Origin: Shouchella xiaoxiensis
GTDB lineage: Bacteria; Bacillota; Bacilli; Bacillales; Bacillaceae_D
Assembly: GCF_016907895.1 (NCBI RefSeq)
Contig: NZ_JAFBCV010000003.1
Span: 124,001 to 188,000 of the forward strand
Reading direction: 5' to 3'
Length of the DNA: 64,000 bases
Positions 47,785 through 56,217 of the stretch are shown piece by piece (within the stretch, counting starts at the first letter, position 1; every line of letters starts with the position of its first letter). Below the pieces are notes generated by a model. It saw only the letters and a program-made list of their open reading frames with translations. It had not been told where the DNA came from and ran no database searches. The position numbers were made by a program, and so were the translations under genes.

Positions 47785-49272
47785 CTACTCCCCCAGAACA
47801 GATTGAATATAAATTGATGGATCTAATAACTCGTTTGCAATAATTTCAGTATAAGCAAAGAACGGTTCAGCGAATATACCCATAATAATTGTCAATACGA
47901 TAAGAGGCGAGGCGGCAAATAACGTTGATTTAAGTGAAATAGATGCCTGCTCTTTCGTGTACTGAGGAGCTCCCCAGTATACGTTTAAAAAGATCTTAAT
48001 CATTGAGAAGAGGGTCAGCATTCCAACGAATAAAGCTAGAAATGCTAAGAAATAGCTAGCCTCATCTAATGCAGCTACGATCAATGGGAATTTCCCAAAA
48101 AAGCCGCTGAGTGGCGGAATACCAGCAATCGATAGCCCGAGAATTAAAAAGAACCAAGCTAATACAGGATGTGATTTTAATATTCCACCCATTTTCTTTA
48201 GATCTGTTGTGCCAGTGACTTTTTCTGTTGCACCTGACATTAAAATGAGCCCAGTTTTAACGATCATGTTGTGAGCAAGGAAGAAGATGGCGCCGGCTAG
48301 AGCTAAAGCTGTATTTAGTCCAATTCCCATAATCATATAACCAATCTGGCTAATGATATGAAATGATAGAATCCGTTTAAAGTCAAACTGTGCAACAGCC
48401 CCTAATACACCTAGAAGCATTGTCAGTCCACCTAATATTAACATGACTGAATTATGCGTAAAGGCAATATCAAATGTGAACACAAGCGTGTACATCCTTA
48501 TAATTGCATAGACCCCTACCTTTGTTAGCAAACCTCCAAATAAGGCGCTAATGGCGGTAGGTGGTCCAATGTAAGAATGCGGCAACCAGAAGTAAAGTGG
48601 AAACAACGCTCCTTTTGTTGCAAAAACTAGAAACAAGAGAATGGCTACGACATTTAAAGCGCCAGCTTGTTCAAGTTCGGCAACTCGTTCTGCCATATGG
48701 GCAAAATTGACGGTTCCAAGGATGCCATAAATATAAGCAATGGCAACTAGGAACAACATGGAAGAGAAAGCATTAATAACTGCATATTTAAATGTTTCTC
48801 GAAGTTGAAATTTTGTTCCGCCAATTACCATTAATGCATAAGAAGACAGGAGCATGACCTCAAAGAAGACAAACAAGTTAAAGAGATCACCAGTTAAGAA
48901 AGAACCGTTTACTCCCGTTACTAGAAAGAAAAAGAACGGGTAAAAAAAGTACCTTTCACGTTCTGGGTGTACGGTTGAAAACGAATAAAACAAACAAACT
49001 GCGGCAATGATGCTTGTTAGAACAACCATGAATGCCGCTAAATTATCAGCAACAACAACAATTCCAAAAGGAGCCTCCCAGCCCCCGAGTTCCAGCATCA
49101 TCGTTCCTTTTGTATAGACAGTCCAGCCAAGATAAACAGAAATACCAACCATTAATAGTGCAGTAATTGAAGCAACTACTCGTTGTAAAAGGTGTTTCTT
49201 AGCAAATAAGATGAGGATTGTCCCAACGATAAAAGGAATGATGATCGGAAGCATTACCATATTACTCATCAT
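47785..49272 (-). CDS. mrpD: Mrp Na+/H+ antiporter subunit D
   Basis: A 495-residue, roughly 14-helix protein of the complex I NuoL/M/N family, one of the two large proton-translocating subunits. Visible conserved parts include FLTGDLFNLFVFFEVMLLSS with the membrane glutamate, GALFPLYFWLPHSYIGPPT, QFDFKRILSFHIISQIGYM and GIPPLSGFFGKFPL. The ATG at 49272 follows GAGGTG and overlaps mrpC by 11 bases. Confidence 0.96.
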   Translation of the reverse strand: MMSNMVMLPIIIPFIVGTILILFAKKHLLQRVVASITALLMVGISVYLGWTVYTKGTMMLELGGWEAPFGIVVVADNLAAFMVVLTSIIAAVCLFYSFSTVHPERERYFFYPFFFFLVTGVNGSFLTGDLFNLFVFFEVMLLSSYALMVIGGTKFQLRETFKYAVINAFSSMLFLVAIAYIYGILGTVNFAHMAERVAELEQAGALNVVAILLFLVFATKGALFPLYFWLPHSYIGPPTAISALFGGLLTKVGVYAIIRMYTLVFTFDIAFTHNSVMLILGGLTMLLGVLGAVAQFDFKRILSFHIISQIGYMIMGIGLNTALALAGAIFFLAHNMIVKTGLILMSGATEKVTGTTDLKKMGGILKSHPVLAWFFLILGLSIAGIPPLSGFFGKFPLIVAALDEASYFLAFLALFVGMLTLFSMIKIFLNVYWGAPQYTKEQASISLKSTLFAASPLIVLTIIMGIFAEPFFAYTEIIANELLDPSIYIQSVLGE

Positions 49273-49603
49273 CTTCAGCACCTCGCAGTTTCTCTAAGTC
49301 CTCAGTGCCGTTTACTCTGTATGTTCGATAGGCTAACACAACTAGGAAAGCTGTGATACCGAAACTAATAACGATTGCCGTTAGAATCATCGCTTGAGGA
49401 AGTGGGTCAGTAGCGTTACTCCCTGATAAATGAACAAGAGGAGGCGCACCTTGACGTAGACCAGCCATTGCTAAAAGAAGCATATGGGCACCGTGTGAAA
49501 TGAGCATGATGCCCAAAATGACTTTTATTAAACTCCTGCATAACAGAAAATACGTTCCTACGGAGAATAAAACGGCAATCGCTAAAAAGATTAAGATTTC
49601 CAT
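49262..49603 (-). CDS. mrpC: Mrp Na+/H+ antiporter subunit C
   Basis: A 113-residue homologue of NuoK with three helices. Family features are LIKVILGIMLISHGAHMLLL near residue 30 and DPLPQAMILTAIVISFGITA. It ends in an acidic tail and overlaps mrpB by 13 bases and mrpD by 11. Confidence 0.95.
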   Translation of the reverse strand: MEILIFLAIAVLFSVGTYFLLCRSLIKVILGIMLISHGAHMLLLAMAGLRQGAPPLVHLSGSNATDPLPQAMILTAIVISFGITAFLVVLAYRTYRVNGTEDLEKLRGAEDDE

Positions 49604-50037
49604 TCGTTTTCATCCTCCGCTATTGTGACTGTAGCTGCCATGGCCATGCCGACGACAACAAGGTAGATCCCAAAGTCGAAGGGAACGGCAGTTGTTAACT
49701 CAACTTCCCCGAAAAAAGGTAAATCAAAGTAATCAAAGTACTGCGAGAACATTTCATCACCAATTAACGGTCCAATTAATCCGATTGCAATCGAAATGAG
49801 TAAGCCGGTTGCAAGTATGCCAGGAAACGAGAACCGGATGATTCGATTTGCGACCTGACGATCAAAAATCAAGTAGATCAAGATAAAGGCACTGGCAGTC
49901 ATTAGCCCACCAATAAAACCTCCACCTGGATTATTGTGGCCGGCAAAAAACAAATAAAATGAGAAAGCAACGAGAAAATAGATGGTGATCGTTATGAGCA
50001 CCCGTTGCATGACGTCATGGGAACGTGAGAACTTCAC
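49591..50037 (-). CDS. mrpB: Mrp Na+/H+ antiporter subunit B
   Basis: A 148-residue MnhB-type protein with four helices and the signature FFAGHNNPGGGFIGGLMTAS, then GDEMFSQYFDYF and the final VVVGMAMAATVTIAEDE. It starts with GTG at 50037, overlapping the mrpA stop by 4 bases, with GGGAGG upstream. Confidence 0.95.
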   Translation of the reverse strand: MKFSRSHDVMQRVLITITIYFLVAFSFYLFFAGHNNPGGGFIGGLMTASAFILIYLIFDRQVANRIIRFSFPGILATGLLISIAIGLIGPLIGDEMFSQYFDYFDLPFFGEVELTTAVPFDFGIYLVVVGMAMAATVTIAEDENEWKS

Positions 50038-52445
50038 ACATCTTCGCCTCCCTTAAATCGATGTTTAACCATCATTAATATTGCAAGTCCAACGATTGCT
50101 AAGACCAGTACTTCTAAAATCGTATCTAAACCACGGAAATCTACTAGAATTACGTTAACCATGTTTTCTCCACCAGCTAACTTATAGGAGTTTTCGATAA
50201 AGAATTCAGAGATAGGAGTGAAATTTGCTTCTGTTCGCAATGCGAACGCAGAAACACTTATTAAAAACACAAGAATACCAACTGCAATGGAAATACTGAT
50301 ATGCAGTGATTTACGGACTCTTGAGCCAATCTCTTTCGTTACTTCTGGTAAGTGTCTAAATGCTAATAGAAGTAAAACAACCGTAACAGTCTCGATCAGT
50401 AACTGAGTTAAGGCTAAATCCTGTGCACTGAAAACAGCGAACAATAATGCCATAAGGAAACCAACTACACCAATCGTAATAATGAGCTGAATCCGTCCCT
50501 TCATGAACAATAAAGCAATTGTACTAAGTATTAGTAGGAACGTAATGGCATACAGATAGACTGGTGTTTCTTCTGTTGCTGTAAAAGATAGGGTGAAGCT
50601 GTTAGAGCGCACAAATGCATAGGCGAGTAGTGCAACAATGAAGACAAGCATATACGCAAAATAATCACGCAGACGACCTGTCATTTGCAATTTTGTAATC
50701 CATTCTGAACTACTTGATAAGCCATCAAGACTTTTATCGTAGACACGATTAAATGGATCACGAGAATGTTGCATAATCGCAATGCTTTTCCACTTAGGAT
50801 AAGTCAAGTATAAAGTGGAGCCAATTCCAATAACACCTAGAGACATTAGTAATTCTGTGTTAATTCCATGCCACAAGGTCATGTCAATTGACAATTCTTC
50901 TACTGGGACATGCGGCAGAATGCTTGCGACAGCAGGTTCAATAACCGATGTAACAAGCAAGTTTGGAAATAAACCAAACAAAATGACGAGTGATCCTAGA
51001 ATAACAGGGCTAATTAACATACCGAGTGGTGCTTCGTGAACAGTACGGTTAAACTGTTCTTTTTGAAAACGGCCAAAGAATGTTTTGAAAAACAAAATGG
51101 CGCAATAGAGGAATGTAAAAATACTAGCAATCCAAGCAATTGCTAACATGACATAGCCCCATGTCTCGACCCCCGCAAAATTCATTGACGTCACAGTCAA
51201 CATTTCCGTAAAAAACATTTCTTTACTAATAAAGCCGTTGAACGGCGGTATACCAGCCATTGAAGCAAGACCGACAAGAGAGATCGTAAATGTAATCGGC
51301 ATGATGGCCATTAATCCGCCAAGCTTGTTTATATCGCGTGTTCCGGTTTCATGGTCAATAATGCCTACAGCCATGAAAAGACTTCCTTTAAAAGTGGCGT
51401 GATTAATTAAATGAATGACAGCAGTGGCAATTGCAGCACCGTATAGAGCACTCTCACTTAGGCTATTTGCATTAAAAGCAGAAGAGCCGACACCAAGTAA
51501 AGTCATTAACAAGCCGAGCTGGCTAATGGTTGAAAAGGCTAAAATCCCTTTTAAATCTCGTTGTCTTACGGCAGAAACAGAGCCCCAAATAAGCGTTGTT
51601 AATCCAGTAATAACGATAATCCAGAACCATTCAGGTGCACCTGCGAAAATCGGTGTTGTTCGAGCAACTAAATAGATGCCCGCTTTAACCATTGTGGCTG
51701 AATGAAGGTAAGCACTGACAGGAGTTGGGGCTTCCATTGCATCAGGTAACCAGAAGTGAAACGGGAACTGAGCTGATTTTGTAAAGGCTCCAATTAAGAC
51801 CAGAATCATTGCTGGAATAAAGAAAGGGCTTTGCATAATAATGTCAGCTTGTCCAATCAATGATTGAATGCTAAACGTCCCTGTTTCGACATAAAGTAGA
51901 ATAAATCCAGCCATCATTGCAAATCCGCCAAAAACTGTGATTAGCATGGATTTTCTTGCTCCAAAAATCGACCCTTTATTCGTAAACCAATAACTGATTA
52001 GCAAGGCAGAAGACAAGCTTGTAACTTCCCAGAAAATATAAAGTACAATTAAGTTATCTGAGAGCACAATGCCTAGCATGGCACCCATGAACATTAACAG
52101 GTACACATAGAAATTCGAGAGCTTTTCCTTTGTTTTATCCAAATAAAAAATGGAATACAGGACGACTAAAGCACCAATTCCAGTAATTAATAAGGCAAAC
52201 AGTAGGCCTAATCCATCTAAATATGCGTTAAAATGAATGTCGAGTGATGGCACCCATGCCATTTCTTCCATGACTGCTCCACCATTTGCTGTATCCGAAG
52301 TCCGGGAAACAAAATAAGCAAATAATGCTGATGGCACTAGTAGAACAAACCAGCCAGTGTGGATACGTTTCGTAAATGGGTAAATGAGCGGAATAACGAT
52401 AGCAATAAGAAATGGCAATATAATTGCTAAGTGTAGGCTTGACAT
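50034..52445 (-). CDS. mrpA: Mrp Na+/H+ antiporter subunit A
   Basis: The largest subunit, 803 residues, a NuoL-like protein with a fused MrpB-like C-terminal domain. Conserved segments: NLIVLYIFWEVTSLSSALLI with the membrane glutamate, SAQFPFHFWLPDAMEAPTPV, HSATMVKAGIYLVAR, HLINHATFKGSLFM, GIPPFNGFISKEMFF, and the C-terminal LTQLLIETVTVVLLLLAFR. Length matches B. subtilis MrpA. The frame is open further upstream, but ATG 52445 with AAAAGGAGG is clear. A -10 (TATAAT on the minus strand, 52493-52488) lies about 43 bases upstream without a good -35. Confidence 0.96.
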   Translation of the reverse strand: MSSLHLAIILPFLIAIVIPLIYPFTKRIHTGWFVLLVPSALFAYFVSRTSDTANGGAVMEEMAWVPSLDIHFNAYLDGLGLLFALLITGIGALVVLYSIFYLDKTKEKLSNFYVYLLMFMGAMLGIVLSDNLIVLYIFWEVTSLSSALLISYWFTNKGSIFGARKSMLITVFGGFAMMAGFILLYVETGTFSIQSLIGQADIIMQSPFFIPAMILVLIGAFTKSAQFPFHFWLPDAMEAPTPVSAYLHSATMVKAGIYLVARTTPIFAGAPEWFWIIVITGLTTLIWGSVSAVRQRDLKGILAFSTISQLGLLMTLLGVGSSAFNANSLSESALYGAAIATAVIHLINHATFKGSLFMAVGIIDHETGTRDINKLGGLMAIMPITFTISLVGLASMAGIPPFNGFISKEMFFTEMLTVTSMNFAGVETWGYVMLAIAWIASIFTFLYCAILFFKTFFGRFQKEQFNRTVHEAPLGMLISPVILGSLVILFGLFPNLLVTSVIEPAVASILPHVPVEELSIDMTLWHGINTELLMSLGVIGIGSTLYLTYPKWKSIAIMQHSRDPFNRVYDKSLDGLSSSSEWITKLQMTGRLRDYFAYMLVFIVALLAYAFVRSNSFTLSFTATEETPVYLYAITFLLILSTIALLFMKGRIQLIITIGVVGFLMALLFAVFSAQDLALTQLLIETVTVVLLLLAFRHLPEVTKEIGSRVRKSLHISISIAVGILVFLISVSAFALRTEANFTPISEFFIENSYKLAGGENMVNVILVDFRGLDTILEVLVLAIVGLAILMMVKHRFKGGEDV

Positions 52446-52487
52446 GTTTAACCTCCTTTTCGATACATTGTCAACATAATCTCCGCA

Positions 52488-52493
52488 ATTATA
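52488..52493 (-). promoter_or_regulatory. Candidate -10 of the mrp operon
   Basis: TATAAT on the minus strand, 43 bases before mrpA. No good -35 at 16-18 bases was found, so an activator or an alternative promoter is possible. The rest of 52446-52618 is AT-rich and shows no gene. Confidence 0.4.
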
Positions 52494-52618
52494 GCGTAAA
52501 AAACAGGGGTTTGTACATTTTTTTACTTGACAAAACAATGACCTTAAAATGGTTTTAAATAGGATGAAACAGATAAAAAATAAGAAAAAAAGTTTGAAAA
52601 TCAGTATAAGAATCATAA

Positions 52619-52652
52619 AAAAACGCCACCTTTAGTAGTAAGGAGGCGTTTT
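52619..52652. repeat. Hairpin containing a perfect Shine-Dalgarno
   Basis: AAAACGCCACCTT and AAGGAGGCGTTTT pair around TAGTAGT (one internal A-A mismatch). On the minus strand seven T residues follow, so it can terminate leftward transcription. On the plus strand the right arm carries AAGGAGG, the ribosome site of the ORF starting at 52653. Confidence 0.75.
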
Positions 52653-52856
52653 ATTATTCGCACTGTAACGAAAGCTTATGTATGTTTAACGATTTTCTTC
52701 GTTTTATTTGCAGCTTGTTGGCTCGTATATGATTCAGTTCATTTATATTCTAGAACCAATCCAAAGCAAGGCGTTTCCATTCAGGACACTGATCCGAATC
52801 ACTTTGCTCCTCGAGAGTACCTTAAGTTAATTCCTAAGAAAGAAGTAATAGAATAA
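52653..52856 (+). CDS. Small membrane protein with a probable ATT start
   Basis: An open frame of 67 codons ends with TAA at 52854-52856. It contains no ATG, GTG or TTG at its beginning; two ATT codons (52653 and 52656) sit 6 and 9 bases after a perfect AAGGAGG. The product would have a basic start (IRTVTKAY), one transmembrane helix (VCLTIFFVLFAACWLVY) and a hydrophilic tail ending LIPKKEVIE. A perfect terminator palindrome begins at the stop codon. No family is recognised. The combination of ribosome site, membrane helix and terminator supports a real gene; the start codon is the weak point. Confidence 0.55.
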   Translation: MIRTVTKAYVCLTIFFVLFAACWLVYDSVHLYSRTNPKQGVSIQDTDPNHFAPREYLKLIPKKEVIE

Positions 52857-52891
52857 AAAGAGACTATCGATTGCAATCGATAGTCTCTTTT
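52856..52891. terminator. Bidirectional terminator between the small ORF and sda
   Basis: AAAAGAGACTATCGATTG and CAATCGATAGTCTCTTTT form a perfect 36-base palindrome. Confidence 0.92.
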
Positions 52892-52925
52892 ACTTGAGGG
52901 TGTTAGCAAGGTGCGAATACGGGTT

Positions 52926-53066
52926 TTAAGAAGATAATTTAATGTGATCCGTTAATGAACGTTTAAAAAGCTCACTATAAATTAAATCAACAAAATCTTG
53001 ATTTAATTCTAATTCAATTGCCTTTTGATACGTTTCAATTAAAAGCTCGTCCGACAAATTTTCCAT
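52926..53066 (-). CDS. sda: Sporulation checkpoint inhibitor Sda
   Basis: The 46-residue product reads [19 protein letters not shown] near the start and KRSLTDHI near the end, the same length and pattern as B. subtilis Sda. Sda is a helical hairpin that binds KinA and KinB and blocks Spo0A phosphorylation when replication is perturbed or newly started. The ATG is at 53066. The only strong Shine-Dalgarno (GAGGAGGTG, 53096-53088) is 21 bases away, with a hairpin in between. Two perfect DnaA boxes lie upstream, as expected for DnaA-controlled sda. Confidence 0.93.
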   Translation of the reverse strand: MENLSDELLIETYQKAIELELNQDFVDLIYSELFKRSLTDHIKLSS

Positions 53067-53142
53067 AGTACCTGCTAAAAGCAGGCCCACCTCCTCATGA
53101 AGCGCGTATTACGCATCCTTGTAACATAGTGATATTAAAAAT

Positions 53143-53171
53143 ATCCTAACACGCCAGCGGTAATAGAACAA
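53143..53171 (-). promoter_or_regulatory. SigA-type promoter of sda
   Basis: On the minus strand TTGTTC (53171-53166) and TAGGAT (53148-53143) are 17 bases apart. The nearest DnaA box begins 9 bases upstream of the -35. Confidence 0.6.
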
Positions 53172-53180
53172 CCGTTCGTT

Positions 53181-53280
53181 TTATCCACAATGATCCGTGT
53201 ATAACCTGTGAATGATTTGTTGATTATTGTAATAAATCCTTAATTGTATGCGTTTTAAACGGTGTACAACGTTATCCACA
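53181..53280. promoter_or_regulatory. DnaA-box cluster in the sda-yqeG intergenic region
   Basis: Two perfect TTATCCACA boxes lie at 53181-53189 and 53272-53280. Between them are two opposite-strand sequences with 7 of 9 matches (CGTGTATAA at 53196-53204 and TGTGAATGA at 53207-53215). DnaA is known to activate sda in B. subtilis from boxes upstream of the gene. There is no AT-rich unwinding pattern or dnaA gene, so this is not the origin. Confidence 0.82.
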
Positions 53281-53350
53281 GGGGTGGCGATGCGCTGAAT
53301 TTGTCGAAAAGTTTATCGATTTATAAAGAAAAGAAGAGATCATCTTTTAT

Positions 53351-53379
53351 TTGAAATCTCATTGTAGGAAAGGTATAGT
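53351..53379 (+). promoter_or_regulatory. SigA-type promoter of yqeG
   Basis: TTGAAA (53351-53356) and TATAGT (53374-53379), spacing 17, 46 bases upstream of the GTG start. It probably drives the long yqeG-to-yqeM run. Confidence 0.72.
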
Positions 53380-53425
53380 TGATGTTTGACTAGAAGTTTT
53401 TATATAGAGGAAAAGGGGTGCTGAC

Positions 53426-53941
53426 GTGTTCAGCCGTTTATTGCCAAATCAATATGTGAAAAGCATTTATGATATTGACTTATTTTCTTTAAAGGATAGA
53501 GGAATTCGAGCTGTTATTACTGACCTTGATAACACACTAGTGGAATGGCATCGTGCAGAAGCTACTCCAGAAGTGAAAGAATGGTTTGCAAAGTTAGAAG
53601 AAACAGGACTGAATGTAACGATTGTATCAAATAATAGTGAAAAACGAGTAAAAGAGTTTTGTGACCCGGAAGAAAAAGTGTTTATCCATAGTGCGAAAAA
53701 ACCACGGCGTAAAGCATTTAAAAGGGCTTGTAAACAAATGGGTGTCCGAACAGATGAAGCCGTCGTTATCGGTGATCAAATCTTCACCGATGTTCTTGGG
53801 GGCAATCGAGCTGGCTTGTACACGATTTTGGTTGTGCCTGTAACAAAAACGGATGACTGGATGACGAAGCTAAATCGTCGGATGGAACGATTTGTTTTAC
53901 GATGGATGAAGAAAAAAGGTCATATAAACTGGGAGGATTAA
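53426..53941 (+). CDS. yqeG: YqeG family HAD-IIIA phosphatase
   Basis: A 171-residue HAD phosphatase: motif I AVITDLDNTLVEW with the nucleophile Asp, motif II VTIVSNN, and motif III/IV VVIGDQIFTDVLGGNRAG. The substrate is not established; the family is related to phosphatidylglycerolphosphatase-type enzymes. It starts with GTG at 53426 after AAAAGGGG and is the first gene of the yqeG-yqeH-aroE-yhbY-nadD cluster. Confidence 0.93.
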   Translation: MFSRLLPNQYVKSIYDIDLFSLKDRGIRAVITDLDNTLVEWHRAEATPEVKEWFAKLEETGLNVTIVSNNSEKRVKEFCDPEEKVFIHSAKKPRRKAFKRACKQMGVRTDEAVVIGDQIFTDVLGGNRAGLYTILVVPVTKTDDWMTKLNRRMERFVLRWMKKKGHINWED

Positions 53942-53943
53942 GA

Positions 53944-55062
53944 ATGTCAGATCATGTTGAGGAGTGGTTTTGCTCCGGCTGTGGAATACAAATTCAAACA
54001 GAAGATCCTGATAAAATTGGATTTGCACCTCCTGCTGCGTTAAAAAGGGAGACGGTTATTTGTAAACGATGTTTTCGTTTAAAACACTACAATGAAATTC
54101 AATCCGTATCAATTGAAGACGATGAATTTATGGAGATGTTTCAGTCTTTACACAAAAAAGATGCACTAATTGTAAAGATTGTAGATATAGTTGATATATA
54201 TGGCAGCTGGATTTCAAGTGTTCAGCGATTTGCTGGGAAAAATCCTGTTTTGCTCGTTGCAAATAAAATTGATTTATTACCTAAGTCAACCAATCGCGGA
54301 AAATTACGCAACTGGATGAAAAAAACAGCGAGTGAAGAAGGATTAAAACCTCTCGATGTGTTAGTAATGAGCACTGTATCGAATGAAGGCGTTGAGCAAG
54401 TCATGAATCAAATTGATACGCTAAGAAAGGGCAAAGATGTCTATATAGTTGGTTGTACAAATGTTGGGAAATCCTCTTTTATTAATCGGATTCTTAAACT
54501 CCATGGGCATCAAGGAGACCAGCTAATTACGACTTCTCATTTTCCTGGTACAACGCTTAATTTAATTGATATTCCATTAGAAGATGGTCGTTCATTAGTT
54601 GATACCCCTGGCTTAATGAACCGTCATCAGGCTGCCCATCGACTTAAAAAGAAAAGCTTGAAAGTAATTACACCAAATAAGGAACTTAAGCCAACTGTGT
54701 ATCAATTAAAAGCTGAGCAAACACTTTTTTTGGGTGGGTTAGCTAGATTGGATTTTGTCTCAGGAAAACCGGCTTCTTTCATTGCCTATGTGGCGAATAG
54801 TTTACGTATTCACAGGACGAAATTAGAAAACGCTTCGCAATTGTATAAAGATCATGCAGGGGAACTCCTTGCTCCTCCTTATATAAGCGAAGGAGAAGAG
54901 ATTCCGCAATTAAAAAAACATACATTTAAAGTCAGTGCTGAACCAACTGATGTGGTTTTTTCTGGACTAGGTTGGATTACGATACAAGGCGATGGTATAA
55001 CAATAGAAGCTCATGTACCAGAGGAAGTAGCAGTAAGTACTAGACCATCCATACTTTCATGA
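53944..55062 (+). CDS. yqeH: Ribosome biogenesis GTPase YqeH
   Basis: A 372-residue circularly permuted GTPase needed for 30S assembly. An N-terminal zinc knuckle (CSGCGIQ and CKRCFRLKHYNE) precedes the GTPase motifs in permuted order: G4 LVANKIDLLPKS, G5, then G1 VGCTNVGKSSFINRIL and G3 LVDTPGLM. A C-terminal RNA-binding part follows. ATG 53944 comes 2 bases after the yqeG stop with GGGAGGA upstream. Confidence 0.95.
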   Translation: MSDHVEEWFCSGCGIQIQTEDPDKIGFAPPAALKRETVICKRCFRLKHYNEIQSVSIEDDEFMEMFQSLHKKDALIVKIVDIVDIYGSWISSVQRFAGKNPVLLVANKIDLLPKSTNRGKLRNWMKKTASEEGLKPLDVLVMSTVSNEGVEQVMNQIDTLRKGKDVYIVGCTNVGKSSFINRILKLHGHQGDQLITTSHFPGTTLNLIDIPLEDGRSLVDTPGLMNRHQAAHRLKKKSLKVITPNKELKPTVYQLKAEQTLFLGGLARLDFVSGKPASFIAYVANSLRIHRTKLENASQLYKDHAGELLAPPYISEGEEIPQLKKHTFKVSAEPTDVVFSGLGWITIQGDGITIEAHVPEEVAVSTRPSILS

Positions 55063-55078
55063 TTGAGAGGTGTGAACC

Positions 55079-55903
55079 ATGCGGCACTATGCGTTAATTG
55101 GACAACCTGTTAGTCATAGCAAAAGCCCTCAAATGCATGTTTCTGCATATAAGGAGCTTGGCCTAAAAGCGAACTATACGGCTTATGACGTAAGTGAAAC
55201 AGACTTATCGACTGTAATAAATCGAATGAGAAATGGCGAAATTGATGGGATGAATGTTACGATTCCTCATAAAGTAGCCATTATAAATTACCTCGATGCT
55301 ATTGATAATGACGCACGTATAATTGGTGCTGTTAACACTGTTGTAAGAAAAGAGAATCAACTAATTGGATTCAATACAGACGCACCTGGTTTTATTCAAT
55401 CGTTAAAACAAGCTAAAAATGGAGCGCCTTTTCAAAAGAAAAAGGCACTCGTTCTTGGAGCTGGGGGCGCAGCTCGAGCAATTATTTATGCAATGAGTGA
55501 AGAGGGCGTGCAAGTGACGTTAACGAATCGGACGATGAGTAAAGCAACCGCGCTGGCAAATGACTTCTCTCAGTATGGTATTATCGTTCAGGACCTCTCA
55601 ATGACGGAGGAGCGTCTAGGGGATTATGATATTGTTGTCAATACGACTTCGGTGGGGATGTATCCACATGTTGACGAGCTGCCTCTGAAACTGGAAAATT
55701 TAAGCCCAGACGCACTTGTCTGTGATTTGATTTATAATCCTATGGAAACGGCCATTTTAAAAGAGGCTAAGAAGCGGGGAAATCCTATTCTAAATGGGCT
55801 AGGGATGTTTGTGAATCAAGCTGCTTTTTCCATTAGACATTGGACGGGATTAATGCCTAATTCATCGTTAATGGCAGAAGCGGTTAAAAAAGAATTTCTT
55901 TAA
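55079..55903 (+). CDS. aroE: Shikimate dehydrogenase
   Basis: AroE reduces 3-dehydroshikimate with NADPH. The 274-residue protein has IGQPVSHSKSPQMH at the substrate site, MNVTIPHK with the catalytic lysine, NTDAPGF, the NADP motif VLGAGGAARAIIYAM and NTTSVGMYP, and GLGMFVNQA. Length is standard. It lies between yqeH and yhbY as in B. subtilis. Confidence 0.96.
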   Translation: MRHYALIGQPVSHSKSPQMHVSAYKELGLKANYTAYDVSETDLSTVINRMRNGEIDGMNVTIPHKVAIINYLDAIDNDARIIGAVNTVVRKENQLIGFNTDAPGFIQSLKQAKNGAPFQKKKALVLGAGGAARAIIYAMSEEGVQVTLTNRTMSKATALANDFSQYGIIVQDLSMTEERLGDYDIVVNTTSVGMYPHVDELPLKLENLSPDALVCDLIYNPMETAILKEAKKRGNPILNGLGMFVNQAAFSIRHWTGLMPNSSLMAEAVKKEFL

Positions 55904-55920
55904 ATGGAGGAAACAAGACG

Positions 55921-56217
55921 ATGTTAACAAATAAACAAAAACGATTTTTACGCTCTGAATCGCATGCCATTCAACCTATTTTTCAAGTAGGTAAAGGTGG
56001 CGTAAATGAAAATATGCTTGTCCAATTAAATGAGGCGCTTGAAGCGAGAGAGTTAATTAAAGTCAGTGTCCTACAAAACTGTATGGAAGACAAGGATGCT
56101 GTCGCTGAAGAAGTCGTTAATGCTACCCATGCCTATCTCGTACAAGTCATTGGCAACATTATCATTCTTTATAAGCCTTCTAAGGAAAAGTCTAAAATTG
56201 TCCTCCCACGAACATAA
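55921..56217 (+). CDS. yhbY: YhbY-family RNA-binding protein (CRM domain)
   Basis: A 98-residue protein composed of one CRM domain: LTNKQKRFLRSESHAIQPIF, the GxxG loop QVGKGGVNENM, and ALEARELIKVSVLQNC. YhbY binds pre-50S particles in E. coli. The nadD start is probably within its last codons. Confidence 0.94.
   Translation: MLTNKQKRFLRSESHAIQPIFQVGKGGVNENMLVQLNEALEARELIKVSVLQNCMEDKDAVAEEVVNATHAYLVQVIGNIIILYKPSKEKSKIVLPRT

Noticed and set aside
52446-52616. N-terminal extension of MrpA by 57 residues
   Set aside because: The region holds the putative promoter and leader; ATG 52445 has a clear AAAAGGAGG and matches the family start.
53181-53280. DnaA boxes considered as the replication origin
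   Set aside because: No dnaA, dnaN or AT-rich unwinding repeat nearby; the context is sda regulation.
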